A stretch of 64,000 nucleotides of DNA, from the NCBI GenBank assembly GCA_025370845.1, contig JAMXFF010000013.1:1-64000 (forward strand), in the 5' to 3' direction. Positions within the stretch are counted from its first letter, which is position 1, and each line of letters opens with the position of its first letter. The notes below the pieces were generated by a model. That model was given only the letters and a program-made list of their open reading frames with translations, made no database searches and had not been told where the DNA came from. The stretch comes from Laspinema palackyanum D2a (lineage in GTDB: Bacteria > Cyanobacteriota > Cyanobacteriia > Cyanobacteriales > Laspinemataceae). Of the stretch, positions 55,024 to 64,000 are shown in pieces. The position numbers and the translations under genes were made by a program.

Positions 55024-55137
55024 TCAAAATCCACCGGCCAAAACGACAACGGCCATTGTCCCCAAACTCATCAAAATCATTAACGCTGCCATCATTAAGA
55101 CTTGTCCCAAAGGTGAGGAAATTTTTGCAACTCTCAT
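55024..55137 (-). CDS. 37-aa hydrophobic membrane peptide
   Basis: An uninterrupted 37-codon ORF encodes MRVAKISSPLGQVL followed by a Met/Leu/Val-rich membrane helix ending VVVLAGGF. A short basic N-terminus and one helix are the pattern of small thylakoid or inner-membrane subunits, but it does not match photosystem, cytochrome b6f or NDH small subunits that I recognise. No strong ribosome binding site is seen. It is downstream of, and convergent with, the PHP gene. Confidence 0.5.
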   Translation of the reverse strand: MRVAKISSPLGQVLMMAALMILMSLGTMAVVVLAGGF

Positions 55138-55319
55138 AAGTTTTAGGTCTTTTTTCTTATTGTTTGTTCAAGTAATGGGTCAAACGTTAGCAAAAATTTT
55201 CTCCAAAATGAGAAAATATGACCAATTTTTAAAGAAATGTAACTTTTCTTAATCATTTGCCGATCGCAGAGGGTGATTCAACAGGTTGAAGTCAATCACC
55301 CGCCATGAGCGATCGGCCC

Positions 55320-56003
55320 TTATTCTGTAAGACCATGTTCCAAAGCATACCGCACTAACTCCGTTCGGCTGTTGGTGCCGGTTTTGCTAAATAAGCGGCT
55401 GACATATTTTTCAACATTGCGAACACTGGTATCGAGATTGCGGGCGATTTCTTTGTTCATCAGTCCCTTGGCGACTAAATCCAAGACACTTTGTTCGCGA
55501 GGGGTGAGGTCAATTTTGATGGGGGGTGGGGTTTGAGCGATGGAATGCCGTCCCGATAACATGGACTTAATTTCCCCAATTTCCCGCGCTAAGGAGGCTA
55601 AATCTGGGGCTTCTCCGTCCCCACTGGCAGCGGCGCGACGATCTAAGAGGTTGCGGACGATCGCCACTAATTCATCGGGGTCAAAGGGTTTGGAGAGGTA
55701 GGCATCACAACCGGCTTGATAGCCTTGAATGCGATCGCCTGTCATCCCTCTGGCGGTTAAAAAGATTACCGGCATCACTTTAAACCGGGGGTCTTCTCTC
55801 ATCCGTTTGAGAAATTCAAATCCATCGACTTGAGGCATCATCAAGTCTGTAATCACTAAATCGGGATGTTGCTGTTGCAGCAAATCCCATCCATCATTGG
55901 CATTACTCGCCACCTGCACGGAAAATCCTTCATCTTCCAGATAGGCTTGCACTGCTTCCCGTAATCCGGGTTCATCATCGACAAGGAGGAGTTGAGCTGA
56001 CAT
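55320..56003 (-). CDS. NarL/LuxR-type response regulator
   Basis: The 227-aa protein has an N-terminal receiver (LLLVDDEP; Asp53 in ITDLMMPQ; Lys in YLSKPFDPDE), a linker, and a C-terminal LuxR-type helix-turn-helix (LTPREQSVLDLVAKGLMNKEIARNL, read in parts, then SVRNVEKYVSRLFSKTGTNSRTELV). It resembles the conserved Ycf29-like regulators of cyanobacteria and red-algal plastids. No kinase gene is adjacent; cognate kinase and targets are unknown. Confidence 0.92.
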   Translation of the reverse strand: MSAQLLLVDDEPGLREAVQAYLEDEGFSVQVASNANDGWDLLQQQHPDLVITDLMMPQVDGFEFLKRMREDPRFKVMPVIFLTARGMTGDRIQGYQAGCDAYLSKPFDPDELVAIVRNLLDRRAAASGDGEAPDLASLAREIGEIKSMLSGRHSIAQTPPPIKIDLTPREQSVLDLVAKGLMNKEIARNLDTSVRNVEKYVSRLFSKTGTNSRTELVRYALEHGLTE

Positions 56004-56119
56004 CCTGAAATCTCCTAAAGAGGTTACTGCTTTTAACTTTAACGAAATTTGGGGGCAGATTGACGGTTAGGGTTGGGATTGTGGGGTTTTAGAGGGTGGG
56101 GATGGGGTTTGGGAGGGGA

Positions 56120-56243
56120 TAACGACTGAAGTCGTTACTACTAACTAAGAGAACGCCTGAAGGCGTTACTACGAACTAAGACAAGAGAACGACTGAAGTC
56201 GTTACTACGAACTAAGAGAACGCCTGAAGGCGTTACTACGAAC
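56120..56243. repeat. Dispersed palindromic repeat, four alternating copies
   Basis: Four copies in a row: ACGACTGAAGTCGTTACTAC, ACGCCTGAAGGCGTTACTACG, then both again, separated by AACTAAGAGA-type spacers. The two palindromes differ by compensatory changes in both arms (GACTGAAGTC and GCCTGAAGGC), which keeps the hairpin. Spacer before the FAD oxidoreductase gene. Confidence 0.9.
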
Positions 56244-56364
56244 AAAAGAGGGATTTTCTTTGGGTTCTATGCCTCCGGATGAATGGCGTGAGCAAAGGTA
56301 TAGGGAATAATCTCTGTCGGGTTGTACCGGCATTTACCACTTTTTGCGATCGAGAGCGCACATT

Positions 56365-57927
56365 ATGAATAAAGCAGAACGGTATTACGATATCATCGGA
56401 TTTGGGGATGAAGTACCCGGCGTTTTAGCGATGGTAGCGGCAGCGAGAGAGTATCGCCGTCAGACAAAAAAGTATCCCAAGATGCTGTTAATGTCTAAGG
56501 CAAATGCTGGCGAAGGCATTGGCGGTCATTTGATTCGAGGGAAATTATCTTATCTCGATCGCACTCAAATTGATCGACAGCTACAAACCTCCCTGAATCT
56601 GGATACATTTGGTGCGCCTTCTGCCCTGTATCAGGAGTTTTTAAAACGGGCGGGGGTGGTGCAAATTGCTCTTGACCCTGAAAAGGGCGATCGGGCTTTG
56701 AAAGAGATGCTCCAAGAAGCAGGGGTGGCGATTCTCAGCGAGGTTAAAATCGCCTCGGTGGTTAAATCGGGGCCCAATTTGACCAGTATTCTCACCAGTC
56801 GCGGTGAAACCTATACAGCAAAACAATTTATAGATTCTACCGTGAATGCGGAACTCGCACAAGCGGCAGGGGCGAAAAAGTCTCAAGGATTTGGAACTTT
56901 TGGCTTACCGGATTCTGAACTGCCGGTGACGTTGGTGTTTGAAACCGAAGGGTTGAGTATTCAACGCCTCAAAGAGATAGAATTAATCTATCTGAAACGG
57001 TTTATAAATTTAGCAGATACGGAAGCCCAGAATTTCCTCAAGTCTGCGGCAGGATTTGATGAGCGCAAAGCTGAATCACTTCGGCAGGAGTTGGTGGATT
57101 CCCACGGGAATTTAAAAACCTTGTGGGCGGGGAAAGATTATATTGATATTCGCTGTAATGCGTTATCCATCGCCTATCATTCGTTCCGAGGTAAAAAGTT
57201 GTCTCTGTATGACAGTGGGGCAATTTTAGACCGAGGAAATGTGGCGATTTTATCGGGCGATCGCCTCTCTTGGAATGCGTTGATGATTGCGGTTACCGGC
57301 AGCGAAGCGGAGACTCTGGCAAACAATGGCGGGAAACCGACTCCGGCAATGTTGGAGGAGATGAAATTTGTTGAGCAATGGTTTAAGAGTATTGGGGCGA
57401 AAAAGGTAACCCCTGCCTCGGAATTGTACATCCGACACGCGGGAAATATCACCGAGGCGATCGAGCCTTTAAGTGGTGCGAAAATGTTAGCCGGTGGCGT
57501 TTCAAAACAGGAGGCATTAGCAACCTTTGCTTACCATTTTGATGTACGCGGAGGCATTCCTGGCATTGGCGATAAAGCCCTCGCCAATGGGTTTGTTAGT
57601 ACAATGTTTAGTAAGCCAACTTTTAATGTCGGCATCCGTCACGCGCAGTTGAAATCTGTCCGGAATTTAGCGGTTGTCAGTCCCGCTTCTGGTTTTGAGG
57701 GATTTGCTTCGGCAGCGGGCCGAATTGTGGAATACAATGCGGCAGTGGGTCATGGATTAGGGATTGCGGCAACCCTGGCACTGTTAAGTAATCGAACCCT
57801 CGCGGATATTTCTAATCAAGAGGTGCGGGAGGTTCTGGTTAAGGTGGGGGAATTACCACTAATTTTCGGAAAAACCTCGGCCCCAGATATTGCTCAATTA
57901 CAACAATTTGAATCAGCGATCGCCTAA
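56365..57927 (+). CDS. FAD-dependent oxidoreductase
   Basis: The 520-aa protein from ATG 56365 has an N-terminal dinucleotide-binding fold (YYDIIGFGDEVPGVLAMVAAA) of the FAD-dependent oxidoreductase type, a second segment typical for FAD binding (SRGETYTAKQFIDSTVNAELA, read in parts) and a C-terminal FAD-contact region near GLGIAATLALLSNRTL. The fingerprint GFGDEVPG is a variant of GxGxxG. A TTG at 56344 would add seven residues. Substrate is unknown. The gene is followed by a strong terminator and stands alone. Confidence 0.8.
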   Translation: MNKAERYYDIIGFGDEVPGVLAMVAAAREYRRQTKKYPKMLLMSKANAGEGIGGHLIRGKLSYLDRTQIDRQLQTSLNLDTFGAPSALYQEFLKRAGVVQIALDPEKGDRALKEMLQEAGVAILSEVKIASVVKSGPNLTSILTSRGETYTAKQFIDSTVNAELAQAAGAKKSQGFGTFGLPDSELPVTLVFETEGLSIQRLKEIELIYLKRFINLADTEAQNFLKSAAGFDERKAESLRQELVDSHGNLKTLWAGKDYIDIRCNALSIAYHSFRGKKLSLYDSGAILDRGNVAILSGDRLSWNALMIAVTGSEAETLANNGGKPTPAMLEEMKFVEQWFKSIGAKKVTPASELYIRHAGNITEAIEPLSGAKMLAGGVSKQEALATFAYHFDVRGGIPGIGDKALANGFVSTMFSKPTFNVGIRHAQLKSVRNLAVVSPASGFEGFASAAGRIVEYNAAVGHGLGIAATLALLSNRTLADISNQEVREVLVKVGELPLIFGKTSAPDIAQLQQFESAIA

Positions 57928-57952
57928 TCAAATGAACGGCTGATTACGATTC

Positions 57953-57982
57953 AGGACAGGGCAGGGCCTTGTCCTTTTTTTT
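57953..57982 (+). terminator. Rho-independent terminator
   Basis: AGGACAGGGC-AGG-GCCTTGTCCT stem (one G-U pair) followed by a T8 run, 25 bp after the FAD oxidoreductase stop. Confidence 0.9.
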
Positions 57983-58122
57983 GACAAAAATTAACCTGTG
58001 GCATCTAGCAAAGTCTGCTATAATCGCAGCAAAAGACCTGATTTATAGGGTGCGATGAAGCCCAGCCTTCACTTAAAATTCGTGACCCTCCCTGTGCGTC
58101 AGTCCTGTTGGATCTACTGAAT

Positions 58123-58200
58123 CCGTTACTACGAACTGGGGGGGATAACGCCTGAAGGCGTTACTACGAACGATGAGGAATAACGACTGAAGTCGGGACG
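58123..58200. repeat. Dispersed palindromic repeat, partial and complete copies
   Basis: A partial CCGTTACTACGAAC, a complete ACGCCTGAAGGCGTTACTACG, and an ACGACTGAAGTCG half of the same family as at 56120. Confidence 0.8.
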
Positions 58201-58221
58201 TTGAACTACCGATAATTTGAT

Positions 58222-58246
58222 AAAAATTAGCCCGCCTAAGCGGGCT
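58222..58246 (-). terminator. Terminator of the ABC1 kinase gene
   Basis: AGCCCGC-CTAA-GCGGGCT stem; on the minus strand it is followed by AATTTTTATC. It lies 43 bp beyond the stop of the UbiB-type gene. Confidence 0.75.
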
Positions 58247-58288
58247 TGATTTGTAAGTTTTACCCTGCATAAGTGAGGGGGTTATAGG

Positions 58289-60397
58289 CTATTTTTTCAC
58301 CGTTACATTGGGATAAGTAATGACTTTGCCATTGGTGCGGGAGGGGGGTAATTGTTGTTGGGGACGGTTGGGATAGGATGTTTTGCCATTGCCATTGGTA
58401 GATTCTTCTTTGAGGAGAACTTCCCGAATCAGGCGGGCTAACATTCTTTGTGCTAAATCCCCGGCTATTTTTTGACCCATGCGTTGGGTTTCGGGTTTGA
58501 TGAGGAAGGGGGCTAGTTTTTGGACGAATTCGGTGGCATTGAATCCTTGGGTTTCTTGTAAAATTCCCCAAATTCGTTTAATGCGCTCCATTTTCTCTTG
58601 GTCACCACTGGTGAGGGCTGGGGTGGGTTTATTTCCTTTCCAGCCGACCCATTCTCGGAGGGCGGAGGTGGCATTGGTGAAGGCATCCCGGGAGAGATGA
58701 TCGAGGCTTTTGACTAATTCTTCCACGAGGCGATCGCGAATAAATTCACCCCGTTCTGAAAACAGAAATTCTAAGGCTTGATTTAATCCCTGAGACAGGT
58801 CATAATCATCACTCTCTTTGGCATTTCTCAATAGGTTTTCTAATCGGTTCCACCGAAAGTCCCCATCTTTAAACAGCAAGTCTCTCAATGACCCGCGCAA
58901 TTCTGGAGAGGGGTCGGTTAATAGGCGTTTAGCTACATAAGGATAGGCTTTACTCAGAACTTTAAAATTCGGATCAACATTAATCGCAATCCCTTCTAAG
59001 GTGACTAAGGAGCGAATAATTAAGGCATAATAGGCGGGGACCCGGAAGGGGTACTCGTACATGATTTCCGACAGTTGGTCGGTAATGCTCTTAAAGTTGA
59101 GTTCGGCGACGCTGGCACCGAGGGCGTTATTAAAGACGTTGGCGAGGGCCGGGATAATCGGGGTGAGGTCGGTTTCTGGGGTGAGAAATTCGAGTTTGAC
59201 GTAATCTTTGGCGAGTCCTTCAAAGTCGCGATTGACGAGATGGACGACAGCTTGAATGAGTCCATATCGTTGATAGGGTTTGACCTCACTCATCATGCCG
59301 AAATCCAGATAGGCGAGTTTCCCATCTTGGGTGGCGAGGAGGTTGCCGGGGTGGGGGTCAGCATGGAAAAATCCATGTTCGAGCAATTGGCGCAGGGAAC
59401 ATTGAACGCCGACTTCGATTAGGTATTTGGCGTCGATGCCTTGGGCGGTGAGGGCGGGGATTTGGGTGAGTTTTGTGCCGTTGATCCACTCCATTGTGAG
59501 AACTCGACGTCCGGTATATTCCCAGTAAATTTTGGGGACGTAGATATCTTTGAGATGGCCGTAGAGTTGGGCAAAGCGTTCGGCGTTTTCTCCTTCTTTG
59601 TTGTAGTCCATTTCTTCATAGATGCGAGTGCCGAACTCGTCCATGATGGCGACTAGATCGCTGCGAACTTGTTTCACATTTTTTTGCACCCAGATTGCCA
59701 GTTGCCGTAAGACATAGACATCGAGTCCCATGCTTTCGGCGAGTCCAGGGCGTTGGACTTTGATGGCGACGGTTTCGCCGGTTTTGAGTTTACCTTTGTA
59801 AACTTGGCCGAGGGACGCGGCAGCTACGGGGTCTGGGGTGATTTCGGCATAGATGGCGGAGGGTTGATCGCCCAGTTCTTCTTCGATAAATTGGTAGGCG
59901 AGTTCGTTGGGAAAGGGGGGTAGCTGGTCCTGGAGTTTGGCGAGTTCTTCTAAATATAGGGGCGGCACTAGGTCGGGGCGCGTGGAAAGGGCCTGTCCGA
60001 CTTTAATGAATGCGGGCCCTAACTTCGTCAGGGTGACTCGCAGTTTTACGGCGCGTTTGCGTTCGTTTTGTTTGACGCGACCCCATTTTTTATCCCGCCA
60101 AATGCCAAAGGCGAGGGTGAGCAGGGGCCACAAAATGGCAAATCTGCGCCCCCAGACTAGAAAGGGCCGATCGCGATAGAGTTCGGTAATGGCAACGGGG
60201 TCGTACAACAGCGCATTGCTGTCCGAGTACGGTGCGCCGGATCTGAGGGGGACCCGTTCGGTGGAGGCGGAATCGATATCCACGGTGACTGGGAGATTGT
60301 TGACCCGTTCAGGAAAGGGGGATAAACCGGGAGATTGTTCCAAAACGGTATCGGGCTGAAATTTGACGGAGGGAGGAGAAACGGTCTTTGTATCCAT
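58289..60397 (-). CDS. ABC1/UbiB-family atypical kinase
   Basis: The 702-aa protein is an ABC1 (AarF/UbiB/ADCK) kinase: KxGQ motif in GPAFIKVGQALSTRPDL (read in parts), invariant Lys in ETVAIKVQRPG, EEMDYNKEGENAERF, HGFFHADPHPGNLL catalytic loop and LDFGMMSEV metal site. Two hydrophobic stretches occur near the N-terminus (FLVWGRRFAILWPLLTL). The first 60 residues are a disordered extension. In bacteria and plastids these proteins support quinone synthesis and other lipid functions. ATG at 60397 is chosen over a GTG at 60412; neither has a clear ribosome binding site. Confidence 0.92.
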   Translation of the reverse strand: MDTKTVSPPSVKFQPDTVLEQSPGLSPFPERVNNLPVTVDIDSASTERVPLRSGAPYSDSNALLYDPVAITELYRDRPFLVWGRRFAILWPLLTLAFGIWRDKKWGRVKQNERKRAVKLRVTLTKLGPAFIKVGQALSTRPDLVPPLYLEELAKLQDQLPPFPNELAYQFIEEELGDQPSAIYAEITPDPVAAASLGQVYKGKLKTGETVAIKVQRPGLAESMGLDVYVLRQLAIWVQKNVKQVRSDLVAIMDEFGTRIYEEMDYNKEGENAERFAQLYGHLKDIYVPKIYWEYTGRRVLTMEWINGTKLTQIPALTAQGIDAKYLIEVGVQCSLRQLLEHGFFHADPHPGNLLATQDGKLAYLDFGMMSEVKPYQRYGLIQAVVHLVNRDFEGLAKDYVKLEFLTPETDLTPIIPALANVFNNALGASVAELNFKSITDQLSEIMYEYPFRVPAYYALIIRSLVTLEGIAINVDPNFKVLSKAYPYVAKRLLTDPSPELRGSLRDLLFKDGDFRWNRLENLLRNAKESDDYDLSQGLNQALEFLFSERGEFIRDRLVEELVKSLDHLSRDAFTNATSALREWVGWKGNKPTPALTSGDQEKMERIKRIWGILQETQGFNATEFVQKLAPFLIKPETQRMGQKIAGDLAQRMLARLIREVLLKEESTNGNGKTSYPNRPQQQLPPSRTNGKVITYPNVTVKK

Positions 60398-60667
60398 GTA
60401 TTCGAGACCCACTTACGGAACCATGTTAACTATTGTAACAATTCCGTCGCGGTCTGCTCAGAACTGCCTCGGGATCTAAGTCTCAGGGATGAGGAAGTTC
60501 AGGTTGCAGTCGCCTGAAATCTTTCGCGGGTATAACGACGGAACGAAACGGGAAATTCAAGAACGCACTGCACGGTTGTAGAGCATCCGATGGCAAGAAC
60601 GCTCATCCCTATTCCGTCGAAACCCACTAATTCAAAAACAGGATGCCATTGTTTGGTTGTTTTGCTG

Positions 60668-61510
60668 CTAATGTTCCGCCAGTTCCCAAGATTTCTTAGC
60701 AACCCAGGACCCATCCCACTCTTCTGTAGGGGGTTCTTTGAGCAATCGCTGACAGCGCTTTAGGTGCAACCGCGCCGCGCGATCGTGGCTATTGATTTCC
60801 AAGACGGTGGCAAATTCTCCCATTGCGATCGCAAACTTACGACTGAGATAATATTGCCGTCCAAGGTCATAGTGTTCCATCACCTTTTTACTCTCATCGG
60901 AAATCGTTTCTCCCTTGAGTCCCAGATATTGATAGAGGGCGACGGGAGGATAATTCGATCGCATCCGAATCCGGTCCAGTTCTCGGGCCCAAATTCGCTC
61001 CTCGCAGGCTCGATAAGTGTTTTCCCCCAAGACAATATTGCAGCCATACTGATTGCTAACCCCTTGAAGGAGATTGCCTAAGTTCACACCATCGCCCACG
61101 GCGCTAAATTGCAAGGACTTGTTTTCCGCAATATTATTGCTAATAGTCCAATCGGAATTAATCCCAATCCCCATCTGAATCACGGGTTGATTTTTCTCTT
61201 GGCGATGATGATTAAATTCATCGAGTTTTTTGTGCATGGCGATCGCCGTTTGCAATGCCATCCACCCATGATTTTCTAAGAACTCGGGGGCACCAAAGAC
61301 GACAATCAGTCCATTGCCAATACAAGCCACTTCTATTTGCTGCTCGTGATTCTGCCTGTACTGATTTACAGCCTCCAGCATTGACTCAAAATAGTCTTGA
61401 AGCAGACGGGCGACCTCGGAGGCTTCTAAATTTTCCGTCAAGCTACTATAGCCGGAAATTTCAGAGAATAAGACTGAAACTTCTTGGCGATCGCCGCTAG
61501 AATTTACCAT
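60668..61510 (-). CDS. Degenerate class III cyclase homology-domain protein
   Basis: The 280-aa protein is a short paralogue of the next gene, with only the cyclase homology domain and the same C-terminal tail (GRQYYLSRKFA, ending EEWDGSW). Catalytic residues of the active relative are changed: first metal Asp to Glu (LFSEISGYSS), second metal Asp to Asn (CIGNGLIVVFG), and the transition-state Arg lost (GVNLGNLLQG versus GVNLGSRLEG). Binding of nucleotide with catalysis is therefore unlikely. It may dimerise with the full cyclase as a regulator. It is 121 bp downstream of it, same strand. Confidence 0.85.
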   Translation of the reverse strand: MVNSSGDRQEVSVLFSEISGYSSLTENLEASEVARLLQDYFESMLEAVNQYRQNHEQQIEVACIGNGLIVVFGAPEFLENHGWMALQTAIAMHKKLDEFNHHRQEKNQPVIQMGIGINSDWTISNNIAENKSLQFSAVGDGVNLGNLLQGVSNQYGCNIVLGENTYRACEERIWARELDRIRMRSNYPPVALYQYLGLKGETISDESKKVMEHYDLGRQYYLSRKFAIAMGEFATVLEINSHDRAARLHLKRCQRLLKEPPTEEWDGSWVAKKSWELAEH

Positions 61511-61631
61511 ATTCCATACACATTGTCAACTACCGATTCACTCTTTCTTCAAGCAATCAGGAGTAAGAACGATGCCAAAGCAGAATTCTGACTCCTGAAT
61601 TTTAGGTTGTACCCTTGCTCTGTTTAGGATA

Positions 61632-64000
61632 CTACTTTTCGGTGAGCCTCCAGACCCCATCCCAGTCATCCGGTGGGGGTTCCACCACAAAATGTTGACA
61701 GCGATCCATCTGTAAGGATGCCGCCTTATTATTCTTATCAAGTTCCAACACTTTACCAAACTCTTGGAGAGCTTTAGCAAATTGCCGAGACAGATAAAAC
61801 TTCCGTCCCTTCGTGTAGGATTCGATAATTTGCATATTGTGGTCAGAAATTGGGTCCGATCGCAATCCGACCAATTCATAAATTTTGACGGGTTCGCTTT
61901 TCCCTTTTACGGTAATAAAGTCCAACTCCCGAACATAAACCTTGTCTGCACAAGGACTGTATGTTTTTTCACTGATCACGATATCAGTCCCATACATTTT
62001 ACTCGTGCCTTCTAAGCGAGACCCGAGGTTGACCCCATCTCCAATGGAAGTCAATTCCATCCGTTTGCTGGACCCAATATTCCCGCTGACCACTTCATCC
62101 GAGTGGATCCCAATCCCAATTTTCAGGATTTGCTTACCGGCAGCGGTGCGATGGTTGTTAAACTCAATCAAGCGCCGCCGCATTTCTATCGCCGTTTGGA
62201 CCGCACACCAGGCATGGTCCTTGAGGGGGAGAGGAGACCCAAACACGGCCATGATCGCATCCCCGATATATTTATCGAGGGTCCCCTTGTACTGGAATAC
62301 CGCATCGACCATCGACTCAAAATATTCATTGAGCATGATCACCACATCTTCCGCTTCCATGCCTTCGGTGAGGGTGGTGTAGCTGCGGATATCCGAGAAC
62401 AAGACCGAGACTTCCTTGCGCTTGCCGCCTAACCCGGTGTCCCCAGAGGCCAGTAACTGTTCAGCCACTTCTTGGGTCATGTAGCGATACATGGTGCTCT
62501 TGAGTCGTTTCTCATCGCTGATATCTTCCATGACCACCAGGGCACCATAAACATTGGTACGGTCCGAGGCATCGGCAATGGAGTTAATCGACAAGTTAAT
62601 GCTGTGTTGCTCTTTGTCGTCTTTGGCAACCAGGGTTTGGTCGGGATAATACTGCTGACGAGATTTATCATCTTTGGCCGTCAATGCCGCATCAAACCAC
62701 TTAGAAAAGTCCCCATCTTTAATTTGGATCAAGTCTCGAACGGATTTGCCTTCGATGCGATCGCTCGGTTCCAGACCCAGCAATTGACGGGCACTATCAT
62801 TAGCGGCGATCGCATTTCCGGCCTTATCCGTGGAAATCACCCCATTGCTCAAGCTTCGCAAAATATCCCGTTGCATCTGCTCTTGCTGCTTGACCGTGGC
62901 AAAGAGTTTGGCATTTTGCAACGCCACTCCCGCTTGGGTATTAAACGCCTGCATAAATTCCTGATCGGAGCGATTGAAACTGGCTTTCCAGCAATCAGGG
63001 GCTTCCGGCCATTCGGTCGGTTCATAAGGGGGATGTTCCCCTTGTTTTTTCTTGTTCACCAACTGGGTCACCCCAATCAGTTCGCCATCGGCATTGAACA
63101 CCGGCATACACAATAAACTGCAAGTCCGATACCCGCTTTGTTGATCCACCCGCTTACTGGTTTCACAACCGGGATGATCGTACAAATCAAAGGGAATATT
63201 CAGGGGTTCTCCGGTTTTCCCGACGGTCCCGGCATAGCCGACCCCCATTGGAATGCGGATTTCCTTTAACTCGCCTCTTGGACCGATCGGGATCTTGGTC
63301 CACAGGTCATTTTTATCGCGATCGATCAGCCATAGGGTGCTGCGATCGGCGTTCATCAGTTGTTTCGCCTCATCCATCACCTTTTTCAAGGTTTCTTCCA
63401 GATCGAGACTACTCTTGCTCAAAGATTGGGTCGCTGCCATGAGCGCTGCTGCGGCACGTTGCCGCTGAGTTGCTTTATAGAAAGACTTTGAGGATTCGAG
63501 AATCAGGCGAATTGAGGGAGCAAACTCTTCAAATACCCGCTCATCTTCTTCCGTAAAGCCCTTGGCATTAATCCGTTCGGACAATTCCGCGTCCGCATCA
63601 TGGATTTTTTTTAACTTATTGAGTAACTGAACCACCGCAACTAATGCCCCTTGTTCATTTAACAGCGGCAGACAGAGCATGGTATAGGTGCGATAGCCCG
63701 TTTTTTTGAACTGTTCCTTGGCTGCACCGGAACGGGAATCGTCAAAGAAATCAAAGGGAATATTAACGACTTTCTTAAACGTAGCGACTTCCCCAGCAAT
63801 TCCCTTATCTGCTGGAATCCTAATCTCTAACGCCTTACCCCCTGCACCTTTGGCTATGATGGACCAGAGTTCGTTCTTTTCTTCATCTAATAAAAATATC
63901 GTGGTGCGGTCCGCGCCGAGGAGTTCCCCGGTTTTTAGGGTGATGGAACGCAACATTTCATCGAGAATCGAGTCAAACCCTTGGGAATCGAGGAGGCTGT
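61632..64000 (-). CDS. GAF-GAF-PAS adenylate/guanylate cyclase, partial
   Basis: The protein (789 codons visible) continues past the window edge; the reading frame stays open upstream of the first ATG. Domains in order: a GAF domain (GADRTTIFLLDEEKNELW), a second GAF domain (NADRSTLWLIDRDKNDLW), a PAS domain (ANDSARQLLGLEPSD), then a class III cyclase catalytic domain with both metal aspartates (FSDIRSYTTL; YIGDAIMAVFG), the base-contact region SIGDGVNLGSRLEG with Asn and Arg, and a tail (GRKFYLSRQFAKAL). It should make cAMP or cGMP from ATP or GTP. GAF domains of this type bind cyclic nucleotides in cyanobacterial CyaB-like enzymes, suggesting product feedback. Confidence 0.92.
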   Translation of the reverse strand, partial: SLLDSQGFDSILDEMLRSITLKTGELLGADRTTIFLLDEEKNELWSIIAKGAGGKALEIRIPADKGIAGEVATFKKVVNIPFDFFDDSRSGAAKEQFKKTGYRTYTMLCLPLLNEQGALVAVVQLLNKLKKIHDADAELSERINAKGFTEEDERVFEEFAPSIRLILESSKSFYKATQRQRAAAALMAATQSLSKSSLDLEETLKKVMDEAKQLMNADRSTLWLIDRDKNDLWTKIPIGPRGELKEIRIPMGVGYAGTVGKTGEPLNIPFDLYDHPGCETSKRVDQQSGYRTCSLLCMPVFNADGELIGVTQLVNKKKQGEHPPYEPTEWPEAPDCWKASFNRSDQEFMQAFNTQAGVALQNAKLFATVKQQEQMQRDILRSLSNGVISTDKAGNAIAANDSARQLLGLEPSDRIEGKSVRDLIQIKDGDFSKWFDAALTAKDDKSRQQYYPDQTLVAKDDKEQHSINLSINSIADASDRTNVYGALVVMEDISDEKRLKSTMYRYMTQEVAEQLLASGDTGLGGKRKEVSVLFSDIRSYTTLTEGMEAEDVVIMLNEYFESMVDAVFQYKGTLDKYIGDAIMAVFGSPLPLKDHAWCAVQTAIEMRRRLIEFNNHRTAAGKQILKIGIGIHSDEVVSGNIGSSKRMELTSIGDGVNLGSRLEGTSKMYGTDIVISEKTYSPCADKVYVRELDFITVKGKSEPVKIYELVGLRSDPISDHNMQIIESYTKGRKFYLSRQFAKALQEFGKVLELDKNNKAASLQMDRCQHFVVEPPPDDWDGVWRLTEK

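Noticed and set aside
56120-56243. Repeat cluster considered as a CRISPR array
   Set aside because: Repeats are alternating palindromes with short, similar spacers of about 10 bp, and there are no cas genes.
62472-63116. 214-codon plus-strand ORF
   Set aside because: Antisense to conserved GAF/PAS coding sequence of the cyclase gene; G/C bias of third codon positions explains it.

Overview
The window looks like the chromosome of a filamentous, Oscillatoria/Laspinema-type cyanobacterium. The evidence is the high density of HIP1-type octamers (GCGATCGC and its core CGATCG) in genes and spacers, an NdhD subunit of photosynthetic NDH-1, and families typical of this phylum: a CHAT/haemagglutinin exoprotein with a DUF928 gene, a CHASE2 histidine kinase, a HetZ-like protein, DUF2887 and ABC1/UbiB. 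No rRNA, tRNA, CRISPR array, transposase or prophage was seen. The genus is an inference.

Layout. 0-12 kb: a 64-bp tandem repeat, a dihydroorotate dehydrogenase-like protein, a double-length 6-phosphofructokinase that resembles animal/fungal PFK1, a GDSL hydrolase with four N-terminal repeats, ndhD, aroQ preceded by a 45-aa gene, cinA and a WecA/MraY-type transferase. 12-20 kb: a small protein and an SDR, then a five-gene minus-strand block: a coiled-coil/two-TM protein, three dynamin-like GTPases and a J-domain protein. 20.7-30 kb: a minus-strand block of a DUF928 protein, a 1601-aa secreted haemagglutinin-CHAT protein, a CHASE2 histidine kinase and a receiver-histidine kinase.

30-42.5 kb is a central-carbon and fermentation island: a possible 6S-like RNA, gap1-type GAPDH, ATP-PEP carboxykinase, a C-terminal remnant of adenosine deaminase, pyruvate formate-lyase and its activase, and an ADP-forming acyl-CoA synthetase fused to a GNAT domain. 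Together these would allow glycolysis or gluconeogenesis and a pyruvate to formate plus acetate branch that yields ATP in the dark without oxygen. 42.4-44.3 kb: a PIN toxin with an unusual HicB-like partner, and a DUF2887/Rpn nuclease-like protein. 44.7-51.5 kb: argF, a sodium:solute symporter, a small membrane protein, a GNAT enzyme, an orphan YhdJ-like DNA methyltransferase, larC and a YrdC-family protein. 52-64 kb: a HetZ-like protein, a PHP phosphoesterase, a 37-aa membrane peptide, a NarL-type response regulator, an FAD oxidoreductase, an ABC1/UbiB kinase, and two tandem class III cyclase genes of which the shorter has lost its catalytic residues.

The best candidates for undescribed biology are the dynamin/J-domain operon, the secreted CHAT locus with its two kinases, the animal-like PFK, and the active/degenerate cyclase pair. 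Spacers carry several families of short palindromic repeats.
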